NCBI RefSeq assembly: GCF_020539485.1
Contig: NZ_JACDXU010000002.1
Location: 124,001-188,000, forward strand
Reading direction: 5' to 3'
DNA from: Fulverythrobacter ferritrahens
GTDB taxonomy: Bacteria > Pseudomonadota > Alphaproteobacteria > Sphingomonadales > Sphingomonadaceae
DNA: 64,000 nt
Program-made: the position numbers and the translations under genes
Notes under the pieces: generated by a model
Databases searched by the model: none
What the model saw: the letters and a program-made list of their open reading frames with translations, nothing else
Told to the model about the DNA's origin: nothing
Part shown: piece after piece, positions 54,758 to 62,636 of the stretch
How the letters are laid out: every line of letters starts with the position of its first letter
Position numbering within the stretch: the first letter of the stretch is position 1

Positions 54758-55057
54758 ATGAATCGCCAATCCCCCCTCGACGATCCGGAGACTGCCGCTC
54801 ACGCTTGGGCTCGTTTCCGACGGATCATGCGTTTCATGATGCTGGCCACGGTGCTGGTGGTGATCCTGGCCCTGGCCGCGCTTTATGCGAAGAATGGCAT
54901 GGTTTCGATCCACCTCTACATCGCCACGGCGGCGGGGATCAGCTTCACCATGTTGCTGGGATCGGCCCTGATGGGGCTGGTGTTCCTTTCCAGCGGAACC
55001 GGCCATGACAAGGCCGTGAACGATCGTCAGGACAAAGGCGGCAAACGCCCCGATTAA
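54758..55057 (+). CDS. Small two-helix inner membrane protein
   Basis: A 99-residue protein, [37 protein letters not shown]..., with two membrane segments (about 25-48 and 58-82) and a charged tail ([17 protein letters not shown]). Upstream in-frame ATGs at 54668 and 54728 would add residues that do not look conserved. I do not recognise a named domain. Its TAA stop shares the palindrome TTAA (55054-55057) with the convergent ferredoxin gene. Confidence 0.7.
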   Translation: MNRQSPLDDPETAAHAWARFRRIMRFMMLATVLVVILALAALYAKNGMVSIHLYIATAAGISFTMLLGSALMGLVFLSSGTGHDKAVNDRQDKGGKRPD

Positions 55058-55422
55058 CGCGTGGGATGGAGTCGGTAATCCTCAACCGGCACTCCGCCGA
55101 TCAGATGTTCCTGAATGATCCGTTCCAGCACATCCTCGGTGCAGGAATGATACCACACGCCGTCCGGCCAGACGACAGCAACGGGCCCTGCCTCGCAGAT
55201 TTGCAGGCAGTCCGCCTTGGTCCGTTGGACACCGCCTCTGGGCCCTGCAAGGCCCAGCTCACGCAGGCGCGCTTTGAGATAATTCCAGGCCGCCTCCCCG
55301 GTCGCCCGGTCGCAGCATTTGCCCTTTTCCGACATCGCGCAGATGAAAATCTGGCGCTCGATACCCGAGCCGCCAATCTGGTCCAGCGCCTTTCTGGCTC
55401 GTTCAATACTGCCCAGAGCCAT
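55054..55422 (-). CDS. Thioredoxin-like [2Fe-2S] ferredoxin
   Basis: A 122-residue protein of the thioredoxin-fold 2Fe-2S family. Cluster ligands are [12 protein letters not shown] near 27-37 and the later [24 protein letters not shown], equivalent to the CPx(x)C..C..GP pattern. Members include the NuoE-like shethna-type ferredoxins. It lies 12 bases beyond the PopZ-like gene in the same direction; no electron-transfer partner is adjacent. Confidence 0.87.
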   Translation of the reverse strand: MALGSIERARKALDQIGGSGIERQIFICAMSEKGKCCDRATGEAAWNYLKARLRELGLAGPRGGVQRTKADCLQICEAGPVAVVWPDGVWYHSCTEDVLERIIQEHLIGGVPVEDYRLHPTR

Positions 55423-55434
55423 CAGGGGCTGCCG

Positions 55435-55875
55435 TCAGTTCCGCTTGCCAGCGATTCGCGCGATCTCGGCGGCGACCATTTTCTCGACCATCGGGGGCAA
55501 ATTCTTGTCCAGCCAATCGGCCAGCATCGGGCGAAGCATTTCCCGAACCATGCCTTCGAGCGAGGTTTCGCCTGAACGGACGATTTGCGGGGGAACGCCG
55601 GGCTCTGCCAGCATCGCCAGGGCCGCAAGTGATTCGCGCATGGAACTGCGTACTTCCCGAGCGAGCAGCCCCTCGCCTTCTTCCGTTCGATCCATGCTGA
55701 CAAGCTCCGCTTCGGCGCTCAGTTCCAGCACGTCTTCCGGCGCGCGAGCGGCAGGAATCCCACGATTTTCGCGGCGACGGTGCTCTTCCTGAGCAATCTC
55801 GCGATTATCGCGTGCGATCACCTTCTTGATAGACGCGAGGATTTCCTCGACGGATGGTTCGCCTTCATGCCGCAT
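55435..55875 (-). CDS. PopZ-like polar organizing protein (DUF2497)
   Basis: A 146-residue DUF2497 protein. The N-terminal helix EPSVEEILASIKKVIARDN and the C-terminal assembly region (MVREMLRPMLADWLDKNLPPMVEKMVAAEIARIA, about 108-142) are the two conserved ends. The acidic, Pro/Glu-bearing middle is about 70 residues. PopZ in Caulobacter is about 177 residues; it forms polar condensates and anchors ParB-bound origins. That role is inferred, since not all DUF2497 proteins have been tested. It lies 20 bases after tolC in the same direction. Confidence 0.82.
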   Translation of the reverse strand: MRHEGEPSVEEILASIKKVIARDNREIAQEEHRRRENRGIPAARAPEDVLELSAEAELVSMDRTEEGEGLLAREVRSSMRESLAALAMLAEPGVPPQIVRSGETSLEGMVREMLRPMLADWLDKNLPPMVEKMVAAEIARIAGKRN

Positions 55876-55895
55876 GGTTTTAATGCCCCAAAACC

Positions 55896-57335
55896 CTATT
55901 GTTTCGGAATTTCGCCGTCCTGCGTCGGCGTGTCAACGGTTCGGGTGGATTGCGCGACCGGATCGGGATCGAACGACCAGTCCCAGATCTTGCCCTTCAC
56001 GCGGTCATAATTGACCTGCGGGTCATACAGAACACCCTCGTCACCCAGCCCCAGATCGCGAGCCTCGGCGCGGCCCATTGCGGCCAGCAGAGTGAATCCG
56101 GCGACGTAGGCATTGCGTCGGGCTGTGACCAGCTGAACGCGGGCGCTGAGCAGTTCCTGTTCCGCGTTGAGGATTTCCAGAATGGTACGGTTGCCCACCG
56201 TGTTTTCCGCGCGAACGCCTTCAAGGCTCAATTCTGCCGCGCTCACGGCGGTTTGAGTCGAAGCGATGATGGAGTTTGCGGCCTCTAGGCTCGAAAAGGC
56301 GGCGCGCACCTGCGAGATCACGCTGCGTTCGGCGCCGATTTCCTGTTCCAGCGCAGCGGCGGAACGGGCCTGCGCCTGACGTTCCTGTGCGGCGGGGCGT
56401 CCGCCCTGGAACAAGGGGATCGTGGCCCGCACGCCAGCAGAGGCGCCGGTTGCGTTGGTGCCATTGGCGATGGTGCCGAGCGGATCGCTATAGGTGCCGG
56501 AAGTGAACACTTCCAGCTTGGGCAGGCGGCCCGCCCCCGCGACCTCAATGTCATATCGCGCGGCGTGCGACGCGTCGCGCGCGGCAATCAGGTCCGGATT
56601 ATTTTCCAGAGCGATCGATACGGCTTCCTGCGGCGTAGCGGGCAGGCCCGGCAGCGGCGGGGGCGCCTCGAGATTCTCGGGCGGATTGCCGACGATCTGG
56701 ATATAGCGTTCCTTGGCGGAAGAGAGATTGGCACGCGCGGTCCGCAGATTGCCCTGGGCCAGTGCCAGACGCGATTCGGACTGCGCCACGTCAGTGCGTG
56801 TCAGATCGCCGATCTCGAAGCGGTCCTGCGTCGCCTGCAGATTGACGCTGAGAACGTCGACATTATTGGCTGACAGGTTCACGATCGCTTCGTTGAGGAT
56901 CACGTCCATATAGGCCGTGACGGTCTGGCTGAACACGCTGCTTTCGGTGGCGCGCAAGCTCGCCTGTCCGGCTTTTACGCGCGTTTCGGCCGCGCTGACG
57001 GAATTCCGCACCGAACCACCGGAATAGACAGGCACCGAAAGAGTCAGCGATCCGGCAAGGCTGCGATCCGCGAAGAGATCGTTGGGATCGGGCGTCGTTT
57101 CCTTGAGCTGCTCGGTATAGGTCGCGGTGCCGCTTACCGAGGGAAGGCCACTGGCGCGGTTGATCGGCACGTTTTCATCCGTCGCGCGCTGATTGGCCCG
57201 GGCCGCCTGCAGGGTGGGATTTGTCTGATACGCGCCGAGCAGCGCATCCTTCAGGGTATCTGCCAGCGCGGGTGCGGGCGCCAGAAGTGCTGCAGCACCG
57301 GCCAGCAAAGCCAGCTTTCTCCCCCCCGCCGACAT
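55896..57335 (-). CDS. tolC: TolC family outer membrane channel protein
   Basis: Outer membrane efflux/secretion channel of 479 residues with signal peptide (cleaved after PALA, about residue 25). Two repeated structural halves are visible, each with the coiled-coil helices expected of the trimeric tunnel: ...QTNPTLQAARANQRATDE..., YIQIVGNPPENLEAP and NRTILEILNAEQELLSARVQLVTARRNAYVAGFTLLAAMG. Partners of type I secretion or RND pumps are not encoded here. The gene starts 2 bases after the PIMT-like stop (57338), so the two are likely one operon with the PopZ-like gene. Confidence 0.93.
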   Translation of the reverse strand: MSAGGRKLALLAGAAALLAPAPALADTLKDALLGAYQTNPTLQAARANQRATDENVPINRASGLPSVSGTATYTEQLKETTPDPNDLFADRSLAGSLTLSVPVYSGGSVRNSVSAAETRVKAGQASLRATESSVFSQTVTAYMDVILNEAIVNLSANNVDVLSVNLQATQDRFEIGDLTRTDVAQSESRLALAQGNLRTARANLSSAKERYIQIVGNPPENLEAPPPLPGLPATPQEAVSIALENNPDLIAARDASHAARYDIEVAGAGRLPKLEVFTSGTYSDPLGTIANGTNATGASAGVRATIPLFQGGRPAAQERQAQARSAAALEQEIGAERSVISQVRAAFSSLEAANSIIASTQTAVSAAELSLEGVRAENTVGNRTILEILNAEQELLSARVQLVTARRNAYVAGFTLLAAMGRAEARDLGLGDEGVLYDPQVNYDRVKGKIWDWSFDPDPVAQSTRTVDTPTQDGEIPKQ

Positions 57336-57337
57336 GG

Positions 57338-57946
57338 TCAGAAGCTCCAGCTCTTCGGCGCAGCGAATTCGGGAAGGACGGGAATGCCGATCTCGGCGAG
57401 AGGAATCAGCGAGACTTCGCCAGCGATCTTGCGCCCGGACGCAAGGCGGGTGAGGCCGCGCACCACAAGGCCGGAAACAACGCGGCCGCCTTCGGCCAGG
57501 CGCTTGGTCAGCGCATCGGGAAGCTGCTCGATCGCGCCATCGATGACGAGCAGAGTGATGTCGCCCTTCTTGCGCGTGGCGGTGCTGGCATCTTCAGGCT
57601 TGATCACTTCGAGCGATCCGACCAGCGGACGCAGCAACTCGGCCATATAGCCGCTGCCGCCATCCACCAGAAGCGCGGCATCCTCGCGAGTGGGGCCAGA
57701 TTCCTCGAGAATTCGACCGTGAACCAGCGGGGCGGCCAGGAAACGGCCGTTCCCCAAAGGCACGGCGCGATCCATATAGGCAATGGCGCGCATATCCTCA
57801 GGCACGAATTCCTCGCGCGGGACTGCGCTCATGCGTTCGCGCACAATATCGGTGTTGACCCCGCTTACGCGAAGCTGGCTGTCCACCATGGCCTTGCGGG
57901 CCGCAGCAAATCCGGCATGGGCCGGCCGATCCTTCACGACTGTCAT
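57338..57946 (-). CDS. Protein-L-isoaspartate O-methyltransferase homologue, atypical
   Basis: A 202-residue protein of the PIMT fold: RKAMVDSQLRVSGVNTDIVRERMSAVPREEFVPE, the usual PIMT N-terminal segment. SAM motif I is altered: AALLVDGGSGYMAELL instead of the family's VLxIGTGSGY. The substrate-loop motif that normally reads (S)QPxxVAxM is replaced by AAPLVHGRILEE. Repair activity is therefore doubtful, and the protein may bind SAM poorly or act on something else. It sits directly before tolC with only two bases between them, an arrangement found in other alphaproteobacteria. The ATG at 57946 has AAGG about 9 bases upstream. Confidence 0.8.
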   Translation of the reverse strand: MTVVKDRPAHAGFAAARKAMVDSQLRVSGVNTDIVRERMSAVPREEFVPEDMRAIAYMDRAVPLGNGRFLAAPLVHGRILEESGPTREDAALLVDGGSGYMAELLRPLVGSLEVIKPEDASTATRKKGDITLLVIDGAIEQLPDALTKRLAEGGRVVSGLVVRGLTRLASGRKIAGEVSLIPLAEIGIPVLPEFAAPKSWSF

Positions 57947-58100
57947 TCCTGAACCCTTCATGCGAACTGTATTACACCTGCAATACGCTCGCGCAATCTG
58001 CATCGCTTTAGGCGGAACAGCGCCGCCAGCCAAGCTCTTTGACGGTAAAGCGGCCGGGCGATAAGGGGGCCTTCATTCGACAGGCAGGAGGCTACGCTCG

Positions 58101-59621
58101 ATGAGCGACATGGTTACGATCCGCGAAGAAGACCTCATCGAAAGTGTCGCCGACGCGCTGCAATATATCTCTTACTTCCATCCGATGGATTACATCCGGG
58201 CTCTGGGCGATGCCTATGAGGCCGAGCAAGGCCCGGCGGCCAAGGATGCCATCGCGCAGATCCTCACCAACAGCCGCATGTGCGCGGAAGGCCACAGGCC
58301 GATCTGCCAGGATACCGGCATCGTCAACGTCTTCATCAAATGGGGGCAGGACTGCCGGCTGGAATCGCGCCGTTCGCTGCAGGACGTGGTGGATGAAGGC
58401 GTGCGTCGTGCCTATCTCCATCCGGAGAACAAGCTGCGCGCTTCGGTTCTCGCCGATCCGGCCTTCACTCGCCGCAACACGCGCGACAATACTCCCTGTG
58501 TGCTGAGCGTGGAAATGGTACCCGGCAGCAAGGTTTCGGTCGATGTCGCGGCCAAGGGCGGCGGCAGCGAGAACAAGTCCAAGTTCAAGATGATGAACCC
58601 CAGTGACAATATCGTCGACTGGGTGCTCGAAATGGTCCCCCAGATGGGGGCCGGGTGGTGTCCGCCGGGCATGCTGGGAATCGGCATTGGCGGCACGGCG
58701 GAACATTGCGTCAAGCTCGCCAAGCAGAGTCTGATGGAACCCATCGACATGGCCCAGCTCAAGGAGCGCGGTCCGCAAAACGATATCGAGGCGCTGCGGA
58801 TCGAGATCTTCGACAAGGTCAACGCGCTGGGCATCGGTGCTCAGGGCCTGGGCGGCCTGGCCACGATTCTCGACGTCAAGATTCTAGACTGGCCCTGCCA
58901 TGCCGCAGGCAAGCCGGTAGCGATGATCCCCAATTGCGCCGCAACCCGCCATGCGCATTTCACGCTGGACGGATCGGGCCCTTCCTTCCTCGAGGCGCCG
59001 AACCTCGACGAATGGCCCAAGGTGGATTGGCAGCCCGACAGCGCGGCGATCCGCGTCAATCTCGACGAATTGACGCCGGAAATGGTGCAGGGCTGGAAGC
59101 AGGGCGACCGCCTGCTGCTCAACGGCAAGATGCTGACCGGCCGCGATGCCGCTCACAAGCGCATTCAGGACATGCTGGCCGGGGGCGAAGAGCTGCCTGT
59201 CGAATTCAAGGGACGCGTGATCTATTACGTCGGCCCGGTCGATCCGGTGGGCGAGGAAATCGTCGGCCCCGCCGGCCCTACTACCGCTACCCGTATGGAC
59301 AAGTTCACGCGCATGATGCTCGAACAGGGTCTTCTGGCCATGGTCGGCAAGGCAGAACGCGGGCCGATGGCGGTCGACGCGATCCGCGATCACAAGAGTG
59401 CCTATCTGATGGCAGTGGGCGGAGCCGCCTATCTGGTCGCCCGCGCGATCAAGGGCAGCAAGGTCGTCGGGTTCGAAGATCTCGGCATGGAAGCGATCTA
59501 CGAATTCGAGGTGAAGGATTTCCCCGTCACCGTGGCCGTGGATAGCGAAGGCAAGAACGTCCACCAGCTTGCCCCGCTCGTCTGGCGGGAAAAGATCGCC
59601 AAGGAAAAGCTGCTCGCCTGA
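58101..59621 (+). CDS. fumA: Class I fumarate hydratase (iron-sulfur)
   Basis: Oxygen-sensitive [4Fe-4S] fumarase of the TCA cycle. The 506 residues comprise the alpha domain (REEDLIESVADALQYISYFHPMDYIRALGDAYEAEQGPAA) with cluster cysteines in GHRPICQDTGIVNVF, AGWCPPGMLGIG and WPCHAAGKPVAMIPNCAATRH. The beta domain (about 320-506) has YYVGPVDPVGEEIVGPAGPTTATRMDKF. Alpha and beta are fused as in single-chain FumA. Class I sequence does not by itself separate fumarase from mesaconase, but fumarase is likely. Confidence 0.94.
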   Translation: MSDMVTIREEDLIESVADALQYISYFHPMDYIRALGDAYEAEQGPAAKDAIAQILTNSRMCAEGHRPICQDTGIVNVFIKWGQDCRLESRRSLQDVVDEGVRRAYLHPENKLRASVLADPAFTRRNTRDNTPCVLSVEMVPGSKVSVDVAAKGGGSENKSKFKMMNPSDNIVDWVLEMVPQMGAGWCPPGMLGIGIGGTAEHCVKLAKQSLMEPIDMAQLKERGPQNDIEALRIEIFDKVNALGIGAQGLGGLATILDVKILDWPCHAAGKPVAMIPNCAATRHAHFTLDGSGPSFLEAPNLDEWPKVDWQPDSAAIRVNLDELTPEMVQGWKQGDRLLLNGKMLTGRDAAHKRIQDMLAGGEELPVEFKGRVIYYVGPVDPVGEEIVGPAGPTTATRMDKFTRMMLEQGLLAMVGKAERGPMAVDAIRDHKSAYLMAVGGAAYLVARAIKGSKVVGFEDLGMEAIYEFEVKDFPVTVAVDSEGKNVHQLAPLVWREKIAKEKLLA

Positions 59622-59630
59622 GGGCCCCTG

Positions 59631-59664
59631 CCGATTCCGCTCGCTTTTCGTCGGGCGGAATCGG
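59631..59664. repeat. Perfect inverted repeat after fumA
   Basis: CCGATTCCGC at 59631-59640 and GCGGAATCGG at 59655-59664, perfect 10-base arms around a 14-base loop, beginning 9 bases after the fumA stop. There is no T-run, so it may be a Rho-dependent or mRNA-stability structure, or an operator-like site. It also contains GATTC and GAATC. Confidence 0.6.
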
Positions 59665-59747
59665 GCGCTGGTGGTTCGACCAAGGGCTGATGGCCAACGA
59701 TAGCCGGGCTGGCAATCGGGCAATCATTCCGGCTATCGCGGCATGGC

Positions 59748-61025
59748 ATGCAGGAGCCCGCACCCGATCTCGCGCGTCCGCGCGTACCCGTAAGCACGGT
59801 CCTTGCCTCCATCGTGGGGCTTTGGGCCTGCTATTTCGTGCTGACGACGATCCGGGCCGAGATACTCGATCTCGGTTTCGAGTTCGAACTGTTGTGGCGC
59901 CGCCTGCTGGTGGCGTTCATCGGCGTGGTGGTGACTTTCGCCATGTGGCTGATCCTGAGGCTGTTCGATCTCAAGCCGATCTGGGTGAAGGTCGCGGCCG
60001 CGCTGGTTATTTCCGCGCCGGTTTCGATTGTATTGGCCCAGGCAAACCGGCTCGTCTTTGCCGATCTGGAAACCCAGATCGCCAAGAGCTTCGGGGAAAA
60101 ACAGGGCTTCAAGGTCCGCCGGGATGAAAGCGGCAATCTGCTGGTGGATATTCCCGTACCGCGCACGCCTGAACCGCAGATGTCAGCCTCCTCGTCAGGC
60201 GGCGGCGCAGATGGCGGTTCCGCCACGCTGGAGGAATTGCCCCAGGCGATCACTATCAACACGCCTTCCCCGCAGGATACCGGCCTTCCGGAAATCGCGC
60301 TGGGACGCTATTTCCTGATGCTGGCCTGGTGCGCGCTTTACCTCGCACTGGTGGCGGGCGAGCAGGCGCGTACCGCGGAACGGCGTGAAGGCACGTTCCG
60401 TCGCGCAGCCAAGGCGGCGGAACTGCGTTCGCTGCGGTATCAGGTAAATCCGCATTTCCTGTTCAATACGCTCAATTCGCTTTCCGCCCTCGTCCTCACG
60501 GGCCGCAATCAGGAGGCGGAGCGGATGATCCAGATGATCTCCACCTTCTATCGCAGCAGCCTGGCGGACGATCCGACGTCGGATGTCTCGCTGAGCGACG
60601 AATTCTCGCTCCAGCGGCTCTATCTCGATATTGAAGGGGTCCGTTTTCCGGACCGGCTGGTGGCGGTTTATGAACTGCCCCCTGAACTCGAAAGGGCGAA
60701 GGTGCCGGGCATGATCCTGCAGCCCCTGGTGGAAAATTCCGTGAAGCATGCGGTCGCTCCTTCTGCAGGCAAGGTTACCATCACGATCTCTGCACGGGAG
60801 GAATATGGCCGCCTCGTCATCGCCGTTTCGGATGACGGCAAGGGCAAGCGTGCGGCGGGCCCCAGGCCGACAAGCGATGGCTATGGCATTGGCCTGCAGA
60901 ACGTGCGGGAACGGCTGGAGGCTCGCTTCGGGGAACATGCGAGCATAGTTTCCGGAACGACCGGATCGGGCTATGCAACCCATATCCGTATTCCGTTGCA
61001 AACCCACAGGATTACCGATGCCTGA
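59748..61025 (+). CDS. LytS-type sensor histidine kinase
   Basis: Membrane histidine kinase of 425 residues. Hydrophobic segments lie at about 16-36, 52-72, 79-98 and 188-207. Between the third and fourth is an 85-residue extracytoplasmic loop that includes a Gly/Ser/Ala-rich stretch (MSASSSGGGADGGSA). The phospho-acceptor region is LRYQVNPHFLFNTLNSLSALV, characteristic of the His_kinase/LytS family, followed by ATPase motifs LQPLVENSVKHAV and SDDGKG. It overlaps the LytTR regulator by 8 bases, giving a cognate pair. The signal is unknown. A fumA transcript may not extend into it (126-base gap with a hairpin). Confidence 0.9.
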   Translation: MQEPAPDLARPRVPVSTVLASIVGLWACYFVLTTIRAEILDLGFEFELLWRRLLVAFIGVVVTFAMWLILRLFDLKPIWVKVAAALVISAPVSIVLAQANRLVFADLETQIAKSFGEKQGFKVRRDESGNLLVDIPVPRTPEPQMSASSSGGGADGGSATLEELPQAITINTPSPQDTGLPEIALGRYFLMLAWCALYLALVAGEQARTAERREGTFRRAAKAAELRSLRYQVNPHFLFNTLNSLSALVLTGRNQEAERMIQMISTFYRSSLADDPTSDVSLSDEFSLQRLYLDIEGVRFPDRLVAVYELPPELERAKVPGMILQPLVENSVKHAVAPSAGKVTITISAREEYGRLVIAVSDDGKGKRAAGPRPTSDGYGIGLQNVRERLEARFGEHASIVSGTTGSGYATHIRIPLQTHRITDA

Positions 61026-61755
61026 CGACGGCCCTGCGCCCCTGCGTACCCTTATCGTGGATGACGAGCCGCTCGCGGTGGAACGGATGCAGGTGATATG
61101 CGCGGAATTGCGCGATCTGGCGGTGATCGGCACGGCGAGCGATGGCGGAGGCGCCCTGCGGCTGGTCGAGGCGCTTTCGCCCGACCTGCTGCTGCTCGAC
61201 ATGACCATGCCTGAGATGGACGGCCTTCAGGTCGCCCGCGCATTGGCAGCGCGCGATCCACGACCGGCGGTGATCTTCGTCACCGCGCATGATGATTTCG
61301 CGGTGGAAGCCTTTGATCTCGATGCAGTGGATTATGTGCTCAAGCCCGTTACGCCGGAGCGGCTGGAACGGGCGATCGGCCGGGCAGTGGCTCGCCGGGG
61401 CAATGTCGCGGGGACGGCAAGCGAATGGCTGAGCGAATTCTGGGTGCCGCACCGTTCGGAACTGATCCGTATCGAAGCGTTGCAAGTCGACCGGATCGAT
61501 GCAGAGCGGGATTACGTCCGGCTGAATGTGGGGAGCAGCAGCTACTTGCTGTTGCAGACCATTGCGGGGCTCGAAGCGCGGCTCAATCCCGCCGAATTCA
61601 TCCGCATCCACCGCTCGTGCATTTTGCGCAGGGATTGTATCCGCGGGCTGAGACATGAAGGCCTCGGCGTGTGGTCGGTGGAGGTCGATGGCGGGGAGAC
61701 CTTGCGGATTGGCCGCACCTATCTCGCGAGAGTAAAGGCCATGGCCGGCCGCTGA
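61018..61755 (+). CDS. LytTR family response regulator
   Basis: A 245-residue two-domain regulator: receiver domain LRTLIVDDEPLAVERMQ with the phospho-acceptor aspartate in LLLLDMTMPEMDGLQVA and conserved lysine in YVLKPVTPERLERAI, then a LytTR DNA-binding domain (about 145-245: ERDYVRLNVGSSSYLLLQTIAGLEARLNPAEFIRIHRSCILRRDCI). The ATG at 61018 lies inside the kinase gene. LytTR regulators bind direct-repeat sites; no target site could be located with confidence. Confidence 0.93.
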   Translation: MPDDGPAPLRTLIVDDEPLAVERMQVICAELRDLAVIGTASDGGGALRLVEALSPDLLLLDMTMPEMDGLQVARALAARDPRPAVIFVTAHDDFAVEAFDLDAVDYVLKPVTPERLERAIGRAVARRGNVAGTASEWLSEFWVPHRSELIRIEALQVDRIDAERDYVRLNVGSSSYLLLQTIAGLEARLNPAEFIRIHRSCILRRDCIRGLRHEGLGVWSVEVDGGETLRIGRTYLARVKAMAGR

Positions 61756-61810
61756 CCGGGCGAAATATTAGCAGACAAGCGCCCGGCATGGGAGCCAGCC
61801 ATGGCAGTGT

Positions 61811-61846
61811 CCCGCCGGAAACTGGGACTGGTTTGGCTCCGGCGGG
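61811..61846. repeat. Inverted repeat between convergent lytTR-regulator and urcA genes
   Basis: CCCGCCGG (61811-61818) and CCGGCGGG (61839-61846), perfect 8-base arms, 20-base loop. It lies between the two converging stop codons (61755 and 61861). No T-run follows on either strand, so a classic terminator is not supported. Confidence 0.45.
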
Positions 61847-61860
61847 CGAGCGCCTTCCGG

Positions 61861-62154
61861 TCAGCTGCCGGTGGTCTTGTTGACGGTGAGGGCGGCTAGG
61901 CGGTTTTCGAGCTTCTGGCGCGCTTCCTTGTAGCATTTGCGCGCATCCGAGCTGACGATGCGAGTTCCGGTGCGGCCTTCATTCATGCCGCAAACATCCT
62001 TGGCGGCATTATCGATCCGGCGGTCGAGTTCCTTGCGGCCCTGTTCCGTCGTCAGATCGAGATCCTTGTAGCTTACGACGGCTGCCTCGGCGAAAGCGGG
62101 CTGTGCTGCGAAAATCGTGCTGATTGCCGCAAGGGCGATGGCGGTCTTCTTCAT
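61861..62154 (-). CDS. UrcA family protein
   Basis: A 97-residue exported protein: signal peptide (MKKTAIALAAISTIFAAQPAFA, cleaved at about 22) and the UrcA core AVVSYKDLDLTTEQGRKELDRRIDNAAKDVCGMNEGR...ARKCYKEARQKLENRLA. Two cysteines in the mature part can bond. UrcA proteins are expanded in Caulobacter and sphingomonads; function is unknown. The ATG at 62154 has AAGGAGAATGAGGA ahead of it. The same frame is open to 62349, but the extension is not a signal peptide. Confidence 0.87.
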   Translation of the reverse strand: MKKTAIALAAISTIFAAQPAFAEAAVVSYKDLDLTTEQGRKELDRRIDNAAKDVCGMNEGRTGTRIVSSDARKCYKEARQKLENRLAALTVNKTTGS

Positions 62155-62356
62155 GTCCTCATTCTCCTTCCCAGAGGCGCGTCGCGTCGGAGGCGCCGTG
62201 ATGAGGAGAGAATAGGGCGAGTATCGAACCGGCTCATGCCGACATCGATAGCCACGCAAGGTCAGCCGACGAGCGAGTCCCGTCCGGACGAAATGCGCGA
62301 ACTGGCTGACGAACAGCGTTTGGCAATCGACGAAAATGGCTCCATGCATTCATCCA

Positions 62357-62623
62357 ATGGCGATTCTCTTCACATTCCTGTTCGGAATTGGCAATTTTGC
62401 GCTCCACAAGGCGGTCCTGGAAAGCCGACATCCGGTGATCGGCCTGTTGCCGCGATTCATGGTGACGTCCGGTGGCAGGGCTAGTCTTGTGGTCGAATTC
62501 GCGGTTCTGCTCGCGGTCCTGCTTTTGGTTGCCAATGGCCATCCGGGATGGAGCTGGGGCTATTTCGCTTATACCGTTTCCAATGCCGCAGCCGCATGGC
62601 TGATCCTCTCCAATCGCTGGTAA
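62357..62623 (+). CDS. Small integral membrane protein
   Basis: An 88-residue protein with three hydrophobic segments: MAILFTFLFGIGNFALHKAVLES, GGRASLVVEFAVLLAVLLLVAN and GWSWGYFAYTVSNAAAAWLILSNRW. I see no named domain. The start chosen is ATG 62357 (MAILF); ATG 62336 in the same frame would add MAPCIHP. Divergent from urcA, and 13 bases upstream of the lipid kinase gene, so the two may be cotranscribed. Confidence 0.65.
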   Translation: MAILFTFLFGIGNFALHKAVLESRHPVIGLLPRFMVTSGGRASLVVEFAVLLAVLLLVANGHPGWSWGYFAYTVSNAAAAWLILSNRW

Positions 62624-62636
62624 GCCCTTCCTGTCG

